64,000 bases of DNA from Varroa destructor (lineage: Eukaryota; Arthropoda; Arachnida; Mesostigmata; Varroidae), in NCBI RefSeq assembly GCF_002443255.2, contig NW_019211460.1, positions 27,872,481 through 27,936,480 of the forward strand, given 5' to 3'. Of the stretch, positions 11,484-34,350 are shown one piece after another (position 1 is the first letter of the stretch; each line of letters opens with the position of its first letter). A program made the translations under genes and the position numbers. The notes beneath the pieces were generated by a model. That model was not told where the DNA came from and searched no databases. It saw nothing but the letters and a program-made list of their open reading frames with translations.

Positions 11484-13838
11484 TTTACATTCTTTATATC
11501 TAAGCTTTACTTTGTTTTCACTTGCCTCAAATAAATTCTACGCGAAGATCAGATTATTCGAAATGTCGCTGAGAAGTGACGAGACATGACAAAGGCAAAA
11601 TTATTTTCTATTTTTTTTTACTATAAGTGAAAATAAAAAAGAAAATGAATAGTTGACGACGTAAATATTACTAGCAGAAAGGCTGAAATCGCAAGAATAT
11701 AGTTATAGTAAATACTACTAAATGCATACGTCCTTCGTAAATTGAAGATCGGCGTTACAAACGTATAAAAATGACACCTGAATGTGCCATTATTTGTTAC
11801 CATAACAACCATTTTATCAAATTCTTTAGTTCTACAAAAAAAGGACCCGATTTAGACAGTAAATCTTTACAAACACACATTTATTTCTAGTTCCATGCTA
11901 ACCCAGTCATTTACTTTCTATTGACCTTCGATATCGCAAGATGTTTGTACATGAGGTTATGCCCTTTTAGTGCCCAGGTTACGAATGCAAACCATTGGTT
12001 TACATGGATATTTCTTTACAGTGCAATTTTCTATCCCAAGATAGTTTAGTTCCGTCACTTATAGCTATTATATATCTATTTTGGCTATTAATTTAATCAT
12101 GCATCATCTTTTATGCAACGGTCTATTTTTACACTGGCCGTTCTGCTGGTGGTACTAGCATTTAATTACACTGCAAACAATGCACTTTGTCCCATCATTT
12201 GTACCATTGTTCTCGTCTACTCAACGAGCTTTCGCATCTTTCAGGAACATACAGAATATTCACAGATGAAGTCTACACACACGTTGCGTTACAACATATC
12301 CCTCAGAGAGAAGCAAACAAATAATATGGAGGATTGGACAATTAATAATATCAATAATGGTAATAACAAACATATTCAAAAAGATTTTTTGGTGTCGCAC
12401 CGTACAAGCTTTTTGTTGCACGCTTTTCATTTTTTTTTAAATTAATCTAATTTTAAAGATATCGGGATGCCATGTACAGTGATGCAGTCTCTGCATCTTA
12501 GCTTCGTATCTACCACCTGTTACTTCCTATTAAAAATCTATTTGTAACACATTTGGCTGTGTAGTTTTAATTGATATTCAAAAAAGGGTTTAATTTATTC
12601 TATTTAGAAGAATATACTTCGATTTGAAGGTTTAGTATTTACTGGAGGGCGCTGTTTCTGATTTGACACTGTCTGACGTACAATAATTGAAAACAAAAGA
12701 TCTCGGGATCGTTTTTACTAACATGGCATAGAATCGCAATGTAGATCATGCAGCACTAGGTCGAATCTAAAAGAGTACATTTTTCTTATACCAACCTTGT
12801 GCGGACCTTTATTTTAAGGGGCCGAACGGATAGTCGGTTGACATATTACATATATATATGTAGTCACTAAAAAAAAAACTATAGGCTGTATTCTCTTGGA
12901 AGTATTTATATAAACTGCATAAATCACTAATTTTATCAAGAAGCCTACACGCTTGCTGGCATTATTCTTCGATAATTAGTTCGTCCTATGCTTTAATTTG
13001 TGGTGTAGTGACAATCACAACTTTGGAAAAACTTTGAAGTTGCCTAAACCATTCACACACGCTAACAGTCCATAGTTTTTATACAAACACACCAGCATCA
13101 ACCAAACACGCTACTTAACAATGGACAATAGACTAACGAGATGAAATTAAGTTTACATTTAAGAAATAGATGAACAATTACTATATATTTGACTGTGCTT
13201 CGCACTTTTCACGACTTCGAAGATTGTTTTCCGAAGCAAACTATATTCACTGAAAGGAATAAATTCGCGCTGTAGCAACTCGAGATTTTTGTGTCAGTAT
13301 AAAAATTATGCGGCTCAAACCTGACAATGATTTCTATTAGAATAGCTGTGACCATTTACCCACCAAAAGTAAACCCTAAAGGCGTGCTTAAACTGAAATC
13401 TAAGACTGTCAACTAGCTTGTATTCGAGAGTGCTGGCAGCTATGTTTCTCGTCAATAAATTCACTAAATTGTATTTTGTTTACTCATCTCAATAAGATAA
13501 CACCCGATTTATGAAAATTGAGGCTTAAATTAGAGACCTTCTGAAATGCGATTAAACTCCACATCCAGCACGATGGAAGATTATATGAATATGTTATTGA
13601 CACCTTCGTGCTTATTTCGAGCTAATGTGATAGGTTCTCCATGCTCGGGAGTCAGTTGCATTACGTGTCATTTTGCGTCAGCCTGTCCTACTCCGTGTCA
13701 TTAAGAAACAAGGATGGAACATGGTGAGACAGTAAGGAGCAGAAAATCTACCATTATATTTGGAGTCAGTTCTTAAATGTAGCTCTGCTAAATGTTTCTT
13801 CTTTTTTTACTTGCGTTCGAGCTATTCATACTTAGCGA
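11484..13838. other. intergenic between convergent LSm5 and O-GlcNAcase
   Basis: The two flanking genes point toward each other. Apart from the weak 12113 frame listed separately, no gene is supported here. The DNA is AT-rich with a few homopolymer runs. Confidence 0.45.
12113..12445 (+). CDS. weak candidate small secreted protein
   Basis: An ATG frame of 110 residues opens with a good signal-peptide-like segment (residues about 5-17, LAVLLVVLAF region). A TATATAT element lies about 45 bases upstream, near 12069. After about residue 40 the composition is Asn-rich and reads like translated noncoding DNA. A TTTCAG at about 12238-12243 could be an internal acceptor, so the real product, if any, may differ. 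No family is recognised. Confidence 0.22.
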   Translation: MQRSIFTLAVLLVVLAFNYTANNALCPIICTIVLVYSTSFRIFQEHTEYSQMKSTHTLRYNISLREKQTNNMEDWTINNINNGNNKHIQKDFLVSHRTSFLLHAFHFFLN

Positions 13839-22392
<8,554 letters not shown>

Positions 22393-25300
22393 CTCGTAGC
22401 AATCAATGGCAGTTGACAAGTAGGACCAGCAAAGCTGTCTAGACTAATAATGTAATCAAGCGTCTCAAAATGTCAGAGATTAATAAAACAAAAGGCACCT
22501 GTTTTTGGTTCGTTCCTTACTTTCTACTTAGCAGAGTTCCAACACATGTCATTTGCGAATGTTTGCCCTTCGGGTTGCTGCGCCTTCTTGCACTAGATTT
22601 TTCTTTGCTATTGCTCTTAATGTGGGCGCCTATGGTTAGAACCTGTGGTAGGTGGTTTGATGACAACGGTAAAACCACGATACTTCACTTCTATAACATA
22701 CAATATGGATGGCAGGACGGCACTATTTCGAGATAACTATGTTTCCGCGCCTTAGAACGGCGCTACATGCAGCGCTTTTAATTGACCTCGTTTTGTTCCT
22801 GTTCAATGTCTTGATTTGTCTTTCGTTTGTCCAAATGTAGATGACGTAGTATCGTAAATGGTTTGTAGCTCTGTAAAGATGAAGCTGTTGCAACTATGTA
22901 TAATCATAAAAAGACGCCACGATTTTTTTCCCTTGCCTCTATACTCCAGCAGGTACGCAAATAACCAAATAGATACTCGAGCCTCATTTACGCGTTGCGC
23001 GTGTCTCAGCTTATAGCTTTAATCAGTCATCAAAAAATTTCTTTTTGGTTTCTAAAAAAACACACTCGGTCGCTTGTTTGCTTGCTTGTGAAGCAATAAC
23101 ACTGTTAATGCGTACGGATTCACAATATCACACAGGCAAGTGGCGCACTACAACAATGCAATGAAACAGATCGTGGAATTAAATTGCATCAAGGCAAACT
23201 TTGCCACGAGACTCGTATCTGGATGCCTATGGTGCTCTCCCTAGGAATTTAAATACCCCGAATTTAACGCCTTCACTTGCTCAACTCGGCCCTTTTTTTT
23301 TGATCTTTCTTCCCGTTCGGCAGTGCTGCGAGAGCTCACGAGCACATCAATCACTGCGAAACGCTTGACTAGAACCACGATCCTAGGGCAGTAAACTATG
23401 CTTGACGCTTAATGGATATTAAGAGCACCAAGTATCTTTGTTCGGCTATAGGTGCTAGGCAATTCTGCTATCGACGACAATTCACCCGTTTGGGCAGTAG
23501 CGAAGCCTGAAGTTCGCGAAGGCGATGTTCGTCGTCGGAGAGCGCAGCGTTGTTTCACAAGAACTCTGCCGCAGATTACGCTACAATAAAAAGTTTGCTA
23601 CAATATCACATATAAAATGGAAAAAATGTGTTCTTTCGACGACGAGTGTTCTCTGTATTCAGTAATAATTCATGACCAGCTAAACTAGAAATAGTAACTA
23701 CAAGGGAAATAATAGCTGAGAGGACAGCTGTACATGTGATTCCTAATTAAATACGAACGGGTACAGCCAAACGGTACCGGCAGGACGGCCAGGGCTGCGC
23801 AACAACGACAGATAATCAGCTGCTATTGGACGGATAAAGGGACCACTTTACCTCTCTCACAACAACCTCGCGTCATATACGCATTCAGAAAGAACACGTA
23901 GGCAAGCGTCAACAACAACACTGTCGACGACGACGGCTGTGGATACAGCAAAACATTAGAACGTCACTAACCGCTATTGGTACCGGGCTGGTAATGAGAC
24001 GATCTTGGAATATGCGGCTGAAGTTCAGATGGTTTAGTTCCGTTGTTTAGCGAGGGATAGGGCGTCCGCTATCCAGAGCGCGCGAATTTTCTGAGAACGA
24101 CCTTCACAAAAACGAGTAAGAGAAGATATGAGAACAAATCGCCGAGCCGGTGCCGGCGGATAAATGCACTAATAGGCTATCGTCTCATTAATGGGCCACT
24201 AAAATCTCTAACATAGGAGTTGTCACCTCTTCTTACCATTATTGATAAAAGTCTGGCAAGTCGGCTATGTTATCTGGATAGCAATAGTATGTACTTAGTC
24301 GACAAACGTATCTTTGGTTGGTTACATTCTTGTCTACGGGATAAGAGATGTTAAATAAAAGATTGTAAAGTTCAACACACTTGATTGCCTTCAATATACC
24401 TAGCTAGCATTTGAACTTAAGAAAAAGAGGTTTACTTACGACTCGATTGTGGCTCAGATCAGATTCAAAGATTAACCTCTCCATTTTAGTATAGTTGTGT
24501 AATTGTTATAACACTTGCGTTGGAGGTAGACAAGAGACACTACCCTTGGCAACAACTCTGATTGTCTGTCAATAATTGGGTTTTAGGTAATTAAATGACC
24601 CACACTCGTATCAAGACAAAAGGAACGCAGCTCAGCATGAGGTCGTTGACGGCATCGTTTTAAATCGACGAAGTAAGTCGATGGCAAAAAATGAGTCCAG
24701 TAGGTATTGAATAATGTCTTCAAACTACAGGATGAGTCGCACTATCGTGACCATTAGTACTACTACTGGATAATGTATTTCCTTGGCCGCACCATAAATA
24801 TAATACGCGCAGAGAAGAAAACGATTTACGTATACAGATTTATTCGACAATTTTAACGCCAATAGCCTTCAGGAACAGTTATCAATGAGATTTTAGAATT
24901 TCTGAAACAATAGATGCCCGTATAGTTCTATGATCTATGGACCCAGTCCGTCGTACAGCGAATGGTGATGCAGGGTATTCTTTATTTTATGCCATAATGA
25001 CTTGCTATCATACATTTAATCTCTATCATCATACTTAACACATTGTGCCGTATCTTAAACTTGTCAAATGTGGTACTGATAAACTATGTGGGAATCGTAT
25101 AAGAATTAGTAATTTCTATGAATTTACCTGATGTATTATATGTATTACATATACATATAAAATATATGCATTATATTAAAAAAATCTATTTGTTGTGTTT
25201 GCCCTAGTTCACTCTAAAGACAACTTCGCTTGGCGATTTTCTGTATATTTTTAGAATTTTTCTTAGAAAGATCCTCTATTCAATAATTAATATTTAATAC

Positions 25301-27689
25301 AGCCATACTTATGGATAAATAATTTGATGGTTACTTGAGATTTTTTTCGAATGCTGTATATACTGAACATTTTTTTTGTACACTTGAAAAATCAACCAAA
25401 ATAAAAGATACACTGGTTTGTGTAGCAGATTATTATCAAGTATTCCCGTTCCGCATTTCACTGTCGTCATTTACCGTTGGCGGATCATGTCGCTATTTAC
25501 GGACCAAGGCTATGCTTAACCAGCAGAGAGAATTACATTGTGTGCAATCGTTAATTGCTACATATTTGTGTGTTGCATTGCCGGCCCGTAAACACAATTG
25601 CTAGCAATTTTCAGCTTAACGCAAGCCTAACGACTGTGTTCAAATCATTGGCAGCAAAACCTTTTTCCTTATTAACCGTCAAAGACAATGTAGCATACGT
25701 CAAATTCTGTTTAATCGGTCAGTAGTAAATATATTAGAAGATTCACAGTATATACACATTTCGTTGGTAAGCGTCTTATATAGAATTTGAGATCGTCAGT
25801 TACGAACTTAGAACGATCGCAGCACTTTTTGAAACAATCTTGAATTGTGTAGGAAATTTATCTCACACAAGTAAATACATAACGCGTATACTATAGCTCA
25901 AGGACGTGGTATGTCCCAAATAAAAATTCCAAAGCCAAGCAATTTGCTAAAGCAAATTGAATGCAATTCATTTTACCTTCGGTGAATTCCATCTTATTCA
26001 CTCGATTTCGTTTGTGACTGCATTGCGCATAGCAGAAGTTGAAAGAGTTTGTTTTGGCTTTCGTATACGAAATATCTTGACGATAGCTATATCAGAATGA
26101 CAAGACTGGGTTTTGTCGAGATGGTCACAGTGGTGATACCACTAATAACGTTTTATAGCTTCAGTTTGAGCTACAGCAAGAGCAAAGTTGGGCGTACGGA
26201 TATCACCAGAGTCGCATATATCTTATAAGTATAGGCTGCAACCAGCCTAAAGTATTCACGATAGTTATACATACTGCGTACATGCCATGATCTAGTTTGA
26301 TCGCATTCTACAAGCTTGGGTTGGAGTTATTTGAAAATCTACTTCAGGCAAACAATTTGTTTTCGCCATGCGAACATCTATCGAGAGAATTATATATGTA
26401 TTGCCTAGTTTATGGCAGCTGCTGTGGAGGGTAGTTTTTGGTAGTTCTAGACTATTACCCTGGTCAGTTCTCTTACTTTCGACGAAAATAATCGAACTCG
26501 TTAAGGGCGCTAAAACGTGGCGCAAAGTAGAGCTTGTCTGCCTGAAAATAGGAGCGAAATTTAGAAATACAACATTGATATAATGTAATTAGGCAGTTGC
26601 AAAAAAATTAGTGTTCATTTCAGTTGTTTTTGATACCGTGGCAGTGAAGTCAGATTATTTTCCACTGTAGTTTTTCTGTTGAAAACATTAACGGCATGTT
26701 TACCTTCATGGCATCATGCTGTGCTTAGAACACACTTTAAGAACAAGAGCCTTTTGCTAGTTGGACTGCGCAAGACTGCTGAATGATGATTGTGCAAAAG
26801 AAAACATAACCATTATTGCTAAACGCTATTTTTACAAACAAATTTTTTATTACAAGTTCAGCTATTGTCCGTATCATTTATATGGATGAATAGTTTTAAG
26901 CCATGCGTCTGAACCTAGATTCACTTCTTTATTCCTCCATAGCGTGCTCCAGGTTATGACCAAAAACGAGCTGCCCTTACTCGGGCCATGTTTAAAGCTA
27001 ACTTTACGATTCTTAACTTGTACTGCGATTTGCATAGGTTTATAATGAACATTTCAGTCCTATTATAACCATATATTGGCGTGAATAAGTTATGCTACCC
27101 TATATGTTATAAAAATAATACTAATAAATCGTCGCAAATATGCGGCAAATATTGGAAATAAGTTGATTGTTATTATTGTTAACAAGTTAAAAGCGAAAAG
27201 GCAATTGTGTGAACACGCTGCATCTAGCTAGACGTGCTAGATACGGAAAAAAACAGAAGGTATTCTTTGAAGGGCTATCCTACCAATGGCATTCCTATCA
27301 ATACACGCATGCGGAAAGCCTCTTTTTTATCTACACGCCTTTGATATGTTAAGACCGGTACATAGCTTTCACAAAGACAAAAAACTAGCGAAAAACGTTA
27401 GGTATTATAAGAGAAATAAAAAAGACCATCTCTTTAAAATTTTACCTTTCCAAATTAATTATCTTACTTATCTAGTGTTTTTTTTTCTCTAGTGGACCTT
27501 TCGATGGCCTCGAAGTTGTCGGCAAACAGGTCAGCTGTAGTGGATTCCTGTTTATACACTCTTTAAGGACAGTACGCTCAATACATATATGAATGATCTA
27601 TTTCCAAATTTTGCATTGGGCGTTTCCTTTCTTCCATTATTTAATACAGTTAATTTAAATTATTCTATTTTTGAACGCGATGTTTCAAA
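22393..27689. other. intergenic upstream of OGA
   Basis: No protein gene is supported. The stretch from about 23.2 to 24.2 kb is CpG-richer than its surroundings and is annotated separately. From 24.2 to 27.7 kb the DNA is AT-rich with only short frames. Confidence 0.4.
23200..24200 (-). promoter_or_regulatory. CpG-richer region, possible OGA promoter and leader exon
   Basis: Base composition shifts toward G+C with many CG dinucleotides compared with its AT-rich flanks. On the minus strand GAGAG|GTAAAG at about 23853 would be a good 5' splice site for a noncoding first exon, and TCTAG just before 22440 a possible acceptor into the ATG-bearing exon. This arrangement is inferred; no cDNA evidence is available. 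Confidence 0.3.
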
Positions 27690-29020
27690 TATACTACGAG
27701 TGTCTAGCAAAGGTAAGAGACAATTTGATCATCGTAGTCTGCAGGTGTGATTAGTGGAACGGAGTAGTTCTTGAGAGACTAGAGTATTTCGTGTAAAGGG
27801 TATCTGCGCTGTAAAAAGGGAACTGTGCTATTTCCCGGTCTGTCGCAATGCAAAGCTCGCCCGTGGTCAATTAATTCATGGGACCATAAAAGATCTATAA
27901 TGGGAACAACAGAAATAACATTTTTAAATAACTCTATTTGGCGCTTGATTCTGGACAAGATAAGAGAGCCACAATTCGAGCTTCCGGCGTTAAGTTCGTA
28001 GCAGAAGTTCTGGACACCAAACTTGGCTGTGTCAAAAAAATTGTCCAAGAATTTTGTTTCTAAGGCCAAACGGCCGTACCTAAATTTTACTATCGGATTA
28101 ATGGATAATGTAAATTGTAAAAAGCTTCCGAGAAATTCTAATCCTTGGTCTGTAGCTTTAGCAGCCATTATCGCTCTTTATATTAAAAATCTCGAAGATG
28201 TTCATCACAACGGGTTTGTCCCAACCTCAGATTTTAATTGACTCGTTCAAGGTAATCTCAACTGATTTTTTTCTCGTTTCTCGGTTTTTTTTTTACCTCG
28301 TACCACATTTAGCAACTGCAAAATTTAGAGAACCAATATTGGCTCGGTTGGATCAATTGATATCGTTGTTGTTCGCCAGATAGAACAATTGTAAATTGCG
28401 TTTCCTATAGATAGCTTCAGGTTGGTGATAGGTTTTCAGTCTTGAGGATAAGCTTCTTTTCAATTTGAAACACTTGTCTTTGAAACCTACCGGAAAAGCT
28501 TATCGTAAGTATTTATTCTAGACCTAGTTTGTGCCTAAACAACGATTACTCCTCATTGTTTCGCGGTGTCTGATCTGAAATCTGATCCCGTCCATAGAAT
28601 CGTTTTTCGTTGCATGTCCGTGCTATACCGTCGGAACGAAGCTTTTTTTTTATTTGATCAGACAGGTTCTGCTTGTCAATGGTGCTTCCTATGTGGATGG
28701 TGCTTTAAGACAGTTCATCCGTAGCAGTTAATACTTTTTTAGGTTTCGTTAAAAAGTGAACCGTCAGCCACATTTACGGTAACTTCGGTAGTGGTAACGA
28801 TCATTAACTTTTCTAACGGGTGAAATTTGTCATATTTGTACAACGGCGTTGAGAGCCCCCTTCAATTATTCACGAAATGCGCAGTCGCCCGTGTTGCGAG
28901 ACTTTCGAGACGGCGGTTTGCGCTGTAACAAATGCTTTGGTTTTGTTCAAACACGGGCCTTCCATCCCCGGTCTTGATTATACAAGCATTCCTTTCAGGC
29001 CCCGTGAAATCTCGCGCTAT
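27690..29020 (-). pseudogene. decayed prolyl oligopeptidase copy A
   Basis: The minus strand matches the intact gene at 34709-36964 in the same order, but with stops, frameshifts and a large missing middle. Recognisable parts are the N-terminal region (TKAFVTAQ against TKAFVKAQ of the gene, near 28.93 kb), a stretch corresponding to DLPDRIERV (near 28.66 kb), and the catalytic Ser region. In the last, a frame at 27779-28168 reads NAGSSNCG then RQIELF and PIIDLLWSHELIDHG, against the gene's TGRSNGG, QRPELF and PVADLLRFHKFTIGH. The His region is not found. The copy is about 1.3 kb against 2.26 kb for the gene. Boundaries are approximate. Confidence 0.8.
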
Positions 29021-30589
29021 ACAAAAATATGTCTCCACGACGACGTTCAGTCGCAATACCCAAATATGAATGAGTGTGTCAGTTCTCCATGAATAATAAG
29101 CCAAATTAGAGCGCTCAAAACGGTGCACTTTCAATTTCATTAAGAAATTACTGTGCGGCTACATTGGCTGAGTATAAGCACCATTATATTTCGATAGATA
29201 TATCAGATTGCAGGCACAATTACCCATCGTCGATTATTTAATTTGTAAGTTTTTGCTTTTATATAGTCAAAGCTAAATGATGTATTACTTATCTATTAAA
29301 TATGATTGCATTATGTAATGCTTGTGAAAAGCCATGACTCGTAAAATTAACGATAATTAATAATATTAAATTGATACAAGGCAAATGCTTTCGGACGCTC
29401 GACAGTGATGTCACAAAAACAACCAATTTTACGATTCAGAAAACATTAATTTTTTAATTAACCAAACGAAAACAAGAGACCCTCAACACCCAGGTATCTG
29501 CACCCATATGGAATCACAGTTATCGTAGTATTCTGATGAGGGCAACACGAAATCCGCGTAAAGAGACATTACATTAGTTATCAGGGCACATAATGTCGAA
29601 GAACGCAGTGAAACATACACGTAAACCCGTACACCTGATACTAGTATACTAGAGCTGCAGTAACCTGTTAATTAATTAGTCAGTCTTCAACTCATCAGTG
29701 CGCTAGTCTTTCGTTGTTCCATATGCATACACACACGCATATATGTATAGTGACTGAACGACACTATACATATAAAGTGACTGAAGAATTCGCTGCTTCC
29801 CAAGAAAACCTAGTGAGTAACGTATCTGCCCGCTAATCTTGGCGTAGGTTCGCACCAGGGCATAGCCAGACACGTTACTGGGAACCAGCCAGCCGAGGGT
29901 CTAACGTCGGACGTAACACTCGAAACTTTGGGTAGTTGCTACGTTATGTCCCATCAATGATACATACTACACAAGGAAGTTATTTATATAAGGCAGATAC
30001 AAACCACAAGCGACCCATTGCAAATGCACAAATGTAAAACCTTCCAATCCAACAATTATATAACAAGACATCATACAAGCAACAAAAGTATCATTTCATA
30101 AGGATTCGAGTTAACTAGCATTTACTATATAACCATTACTATGAAGCTCAAATTGACCATAAAAAATCGTCAATATATACAGAAATTTAAATGTAAGATT
30201 ACTTCAGCAGCGTGAACCTGGCCTGAGTAGATTTTTAAAGACAAACAATGAGACTGAATAATTTTTAATAAACAGAAATACAGATAAAAATCAAATACGT
30301 TCTTACAGTAAGCAGAAGCCGATATAAAGGTACAAAAAATCAAGGAAGCAACTGGTGACTTTAAAACAATGTGAAACTATAGTTGTTATGCGGGGAAAAA
30401 TAGAAATCGATTTTTCGTCTTTTGCAATTGAAATCTCAGCCAAATGGAATACATTTTAACACTGTATTTAGTAAAAAAAAAAGAGCAACGTAGAACTGAA
30501 ACCGACGCAGTATAAACACACACATACAGATAACCTAAGTAATAGGTATTTTACAGAACTGGTTAAGTAAATGTTAGTCTCCTAAGAAT
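29021..30589. other. spacer between decayed oligopeptidase copies
   Basis: No gene is recognised. The stretch contains a 12-bp inverted repeat at 29741-29773. Confidence 0.45.
29741..29773. repeat. inverted repeat, 12-bp arms
   Basis: Arms ATATGTATAGTG (29741-29752) and CACTATACATAT (29762-29773) are perfect complements around a 9-base loop. Confidence 0.85.
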
Positions 30590-32420
30590 GATGGAGCCCA
30601 CTGGTCCATATTTTATTTGTTATCATTTCGGATGCCTTGTCAAATCTGCTGCCATCATATATGAAGTCCAGTGAATTTTTAAGAAGGCACATTATATCTA
30701 GTATATCGCTTATATCGCCGATGTTCCATTCGATTCAATTAAAGCAAGAAATATAGTTCGGCTTCTTTATCGTCATCTTCTGCTTAAATCGGTAATCTCC
30801 AGAAGACTGCGGTCTATTGTGCAAAGGCGATAGACGATGTAAAAACGGATGCCCGGGATATTACGGGTCAAAACCCATATGTGACTTATTATAAACCTGT
30901 GAATGCCAATGATAGCTGCACAAAACAGCTCCGGCCGTTCATTCACGCTAGTCAGCGTAACGAAACCATCGCTCAGTCACCGTTGATGTATAATTTTTAT
31001 ATAAGATAAATCTCACTACTGCGTGAACATCGTTTAAAATGTTTTCTTTATGCGCAAGACGAGCGCCGCGAGCCATGCCATTACTGTCCACCTCTGTACA
31101 ATTCCACGAACGTTAACAATACTTACAATGATACCCAGGGTGTACGCGAGTTTAACAGTGATAGGTTCAACAGGCGTCAACGATGTACCAAAAACCACGT
31201 ACGTGTGAAGGGGAGTTGGGGGTGAAAGGATTTGGCGTCTGCTTCGCCCAGTGAAAAATTAACAAACCGCTAAAGAACACTCGCTTGTAACCGAAGTTCG
31301 CCGTTAGTCATGGCTGTAATTCGGCGCGTTAACATCCAGCAATTTCAACCGATGGAGCCTTATCCAAGTTTGAAAAAGATTTTTGGCAATTTCCGCTCCC
31401 TAATCGATAGGTAGGCATTGCTGATGTCAAACGATTTGCGGTCGCCGATTTTCTTTTATCGAAAGCCTCAACAACATTGGCCACATCTTCGATGCGGCTT
31501 GACCTTTGGCCTCAAGTGACTTAAGGCTCATTTAAGGTCTTCTGAAATGATCTTTTCCCGTGCTACAGGCTCGTTGGTTTCAAACTTCATAACCGCACAA
31601 TTTAGTCGACCATCATTCATATGAAATAACACTAACCAAAAAGTCCCCCTACTTGTCCTAAATAATAGAAGTTTATTGATTTCCTATGAAATGTCAGCGA
31701 CATATACTGCGTTGCCTTGGAAATCTTTTGCTTTCTTAGTATCAGCTCCTTTCAATAGCTTGAAAGGTGAAAGCTGGACTTCCTTCCAATTGAAATGCCC
31801 TGGAGATTTGGCAACAAGTGTTGCGGCCTCGGCGCGATTCATTCTTAACCGGCATTGGTGAATCATTTGATTTTCCGCCAAGTTCACATCTGCTTCCGAC
31901 ATGTTTTATCCTGTTCATGTACAAGATATCAGATATTCTATATCAGATTCTAGAAACGAATTTTCCGACCTTGTGAAACAAATCTTGTTTGTCCAAGGTT
32001 TTTTTACGTACGTCAATTAGAACCATATCTTGAAATAAAGTATGGATAATAGTTTCCATATTTGGGATGTTTGTTAGTGGCTGTGAGAGCGCCCATGCCG
32101 TCTTCCGATAAAACACGAAATTACATACGTGTGCCGTTTTGTTATGTGATTGTTCCTTCCGATAAAGAAGTGATTAGTAGCCCGCTGTCGTGATCCTAGT
32201 AATAATTTTGGTTGAACTATAGACACTGTAAGTATTTTGTAATCATAAAAGGCGTTGAGGGCACCACTTAATTAAATTCGGAAAGCGCAGTTGTCAATAA
32301 CGAACGACCTCGAGAGGGAGTTCTGTTCCGCTACAAATGCCTTTATCTCATCGAGGCTGGGGGGTCTCTAGTCCATCGTATAGAACACTTCTTTTACCGT
32401 GCTCTGATTTGGATGCTTGA
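30590..32420 (-). pseudogene. decayed prolyl oligopeptidase copy B
   Basis: Colinear nucleotide similarity to the intact gene runs from its C-terminal codons (near 30.6 kb) to its N-terminal codons (near 32.4 kb). The best preserved frame (31684-31902) reads AENQMIHQCRL and then NAVYVADIS, against AENQKIYYHRL and NMVYVVDIS in the gene. About 230 bases that would carry the catalytic His and the insertion before it are missing between about 30.73 and 30.76 kb. The Ser motif is broken by small deletions and a stop. Many frameshifts rule out a full protein. It is closer to full length than copy A. Confidence 0.85.
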
Positions 32421-34239
32421 CTGCTGATAAAAAAAACCCGTGTCAAAGAGGTCAGCTTGGAAACTAAATACTTCCTTGGCACCCAATCTATTTTATCGTC
32501 GGCCGTATATAATAATTAGATTTCTGCAGACTATACAATGGTGCTGTGTTAATACAGTTTCTTGGCTACATGTACGCCAAGGTTACGGTGAACTGTTGTC
32601 CTAAAGCCGCAGCGAATTTCGCCGATGCGATCAGGCTAGCATCGTTTTGCGCCGCGAAGAGATTTAACATGATTTTAATTGGACCGATCACCCATTTCTG
32701 AGTTGCAAAGAAAACTTACCATAATAAAACATGAATTCCTATCGTTGAATTTGACGCGCTTCCGCAAATTTAATATTTAAATGTAAATGATATGGGTTAC
32801 AAATGGGTCGATTCATCTTGTGTCGAATGTCTACGTGCCTTAATTCAACAGGAAAATGAAATGTCTATCAGGCACTGGGTCGCACAATAAGAGCCCTTCG
32901 CCCAAATCATAAAGAACATCATGTGGGGCAATGCGGATCTCTCGCGGTTTTCAACCCTGTTGCTGCTGAGCTTATCGTCACAGCTTATACCAACTGTACC
33001 GTATTATATATATATATATACACATTCTACCTTGGGTTTGTATGTACGAAAAGATACAATTGGTTTGAGAATAAACATTAACTTTAATAAAGTTAAGGTG
33101 CATCGGCTTTTAAGAGCTTGCAACTAACAACTTCATTACCTGGCCTCGAGCTAAATTACAAAAATCAGTTTTAGGTGTTCGCGGGGCTACCACTAAACAG
33201 TTGTAGATTTGTCAGTCTTATCAAGGAGCCCGTAACAGACGTACTATCGCCTACGATGCTGAAATACGCCAGTATTATTTTCTCTCTTTAAAGATAACAT
33301 GTACGAGTACATATGGGATCCAGCTGATTTGCAAACATCACCATTGGACTAACTGAAAAATGTCTAGGACGTTAATGCAGCTGTTGCAGGATCTTGCGGT
33401 TCTAGTCCACCATCCGTAATTAATTTGCCCACTATGATTTGTCAAGCCATTAGAATAAACGTTCCGTCACACTGATAGAGCAAAATAGACAGTGCCGGTA
33501 GAAATTATAGATTTACCCTTTAGTCTCGCTTTATTCACGGACCTATTGTATATATGTAAAACAGTGATTTTGTTGACTTTGTGATCACGTACGGGTATTG
33601 TCTCTTAGCTGGCAAGGCCCTTAGATTAAATGACATCATAGTAAACTGCTGGAAGTTTCCTTTTTTGCACCCGTAGCAACATTTCGGTAATCGCTTACAT
33701 ACATGTTTTCAAGCTTCATGCATACGTTTCAGTCAAGGGCTACCTATTTTTTTTTTGGTTTAGCCTGACGAGTATAGAATAATAGGATACTGCTAAGTGC
33801 CAGCTCATTTGTTTATTCCAAAGTAGCTGTAGTAATCGGTAAGTGTAGTAGTCGGCAGGTAGAAAACTGTATGTATTTTAAAAATTTATAAGGGTAAGGC
33901 TGTGCTTCCTTTCATCCTTAATTCTATATGAACCGCTTTTGACACATATCAAAAAGTGCGAAAGCTTCTGTGAATAGATCAAAATAAAAGAATAGGTACT
34001 AATGAACTGACTCAAAAACCCTATGCAAATTCCGGCGTGTAGCGTTAGCTTGATCATATTTAAAGACGTGCATAGAAGTAAAAAATTATCTAATGATTCA
34101 GTTACTTTGTTTCAACTTGCGCTACGCGTACTGCAATGAAAACACAGACGCGATTGATTTGAAAACGGCCTTAAGAAACTGAAAAAGGAATACATTGTTT
34201 AAAAAAGACACGCGACATATCAAAGTAGTGTAGTAGACG
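32421..34239. other. spacer in the oligopeptidase array
   Basis: No gene is recognised. Short frames around 32.92 kb include a TA microsatellite translated as Tyr-Ile repeats and are not credible as protein. Confidence 0.4.
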
Positions 34240-34350
34240 AGCATCGATTCATGATGAAATATTAGCAACAAAATGACATGTTGCTAACGAAATTCTTACT
34301 GAAGTCTCGGGGGTAAGTTTTGTTCCACAGTCAGAAATATCTACGCTGAA
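34240..34350 (-). pseudogene. prolyl oligopeptidase remnant C
   Basis: About 110 bases match the intact gene near 36150-36245 (the region encoding DISSELK and CGTKLILETYADLVSNMVYVV), for example TTTTGTTCCACAGTCAGAAA against CTTCGTTCCGCAATCAGAAA. I see no similarity on either side. It is a third, very short copy, since both other decayed copies have their own sequence for the surrounding part of the gene or lack it. Confidence 0.6.

Noticed and set aside
22470..22736. 88-codon Leu-rich frame just upstream of OGA
   Set aside because: The hydrophobic stretch is probably from T-rich DNA and no family is evident.
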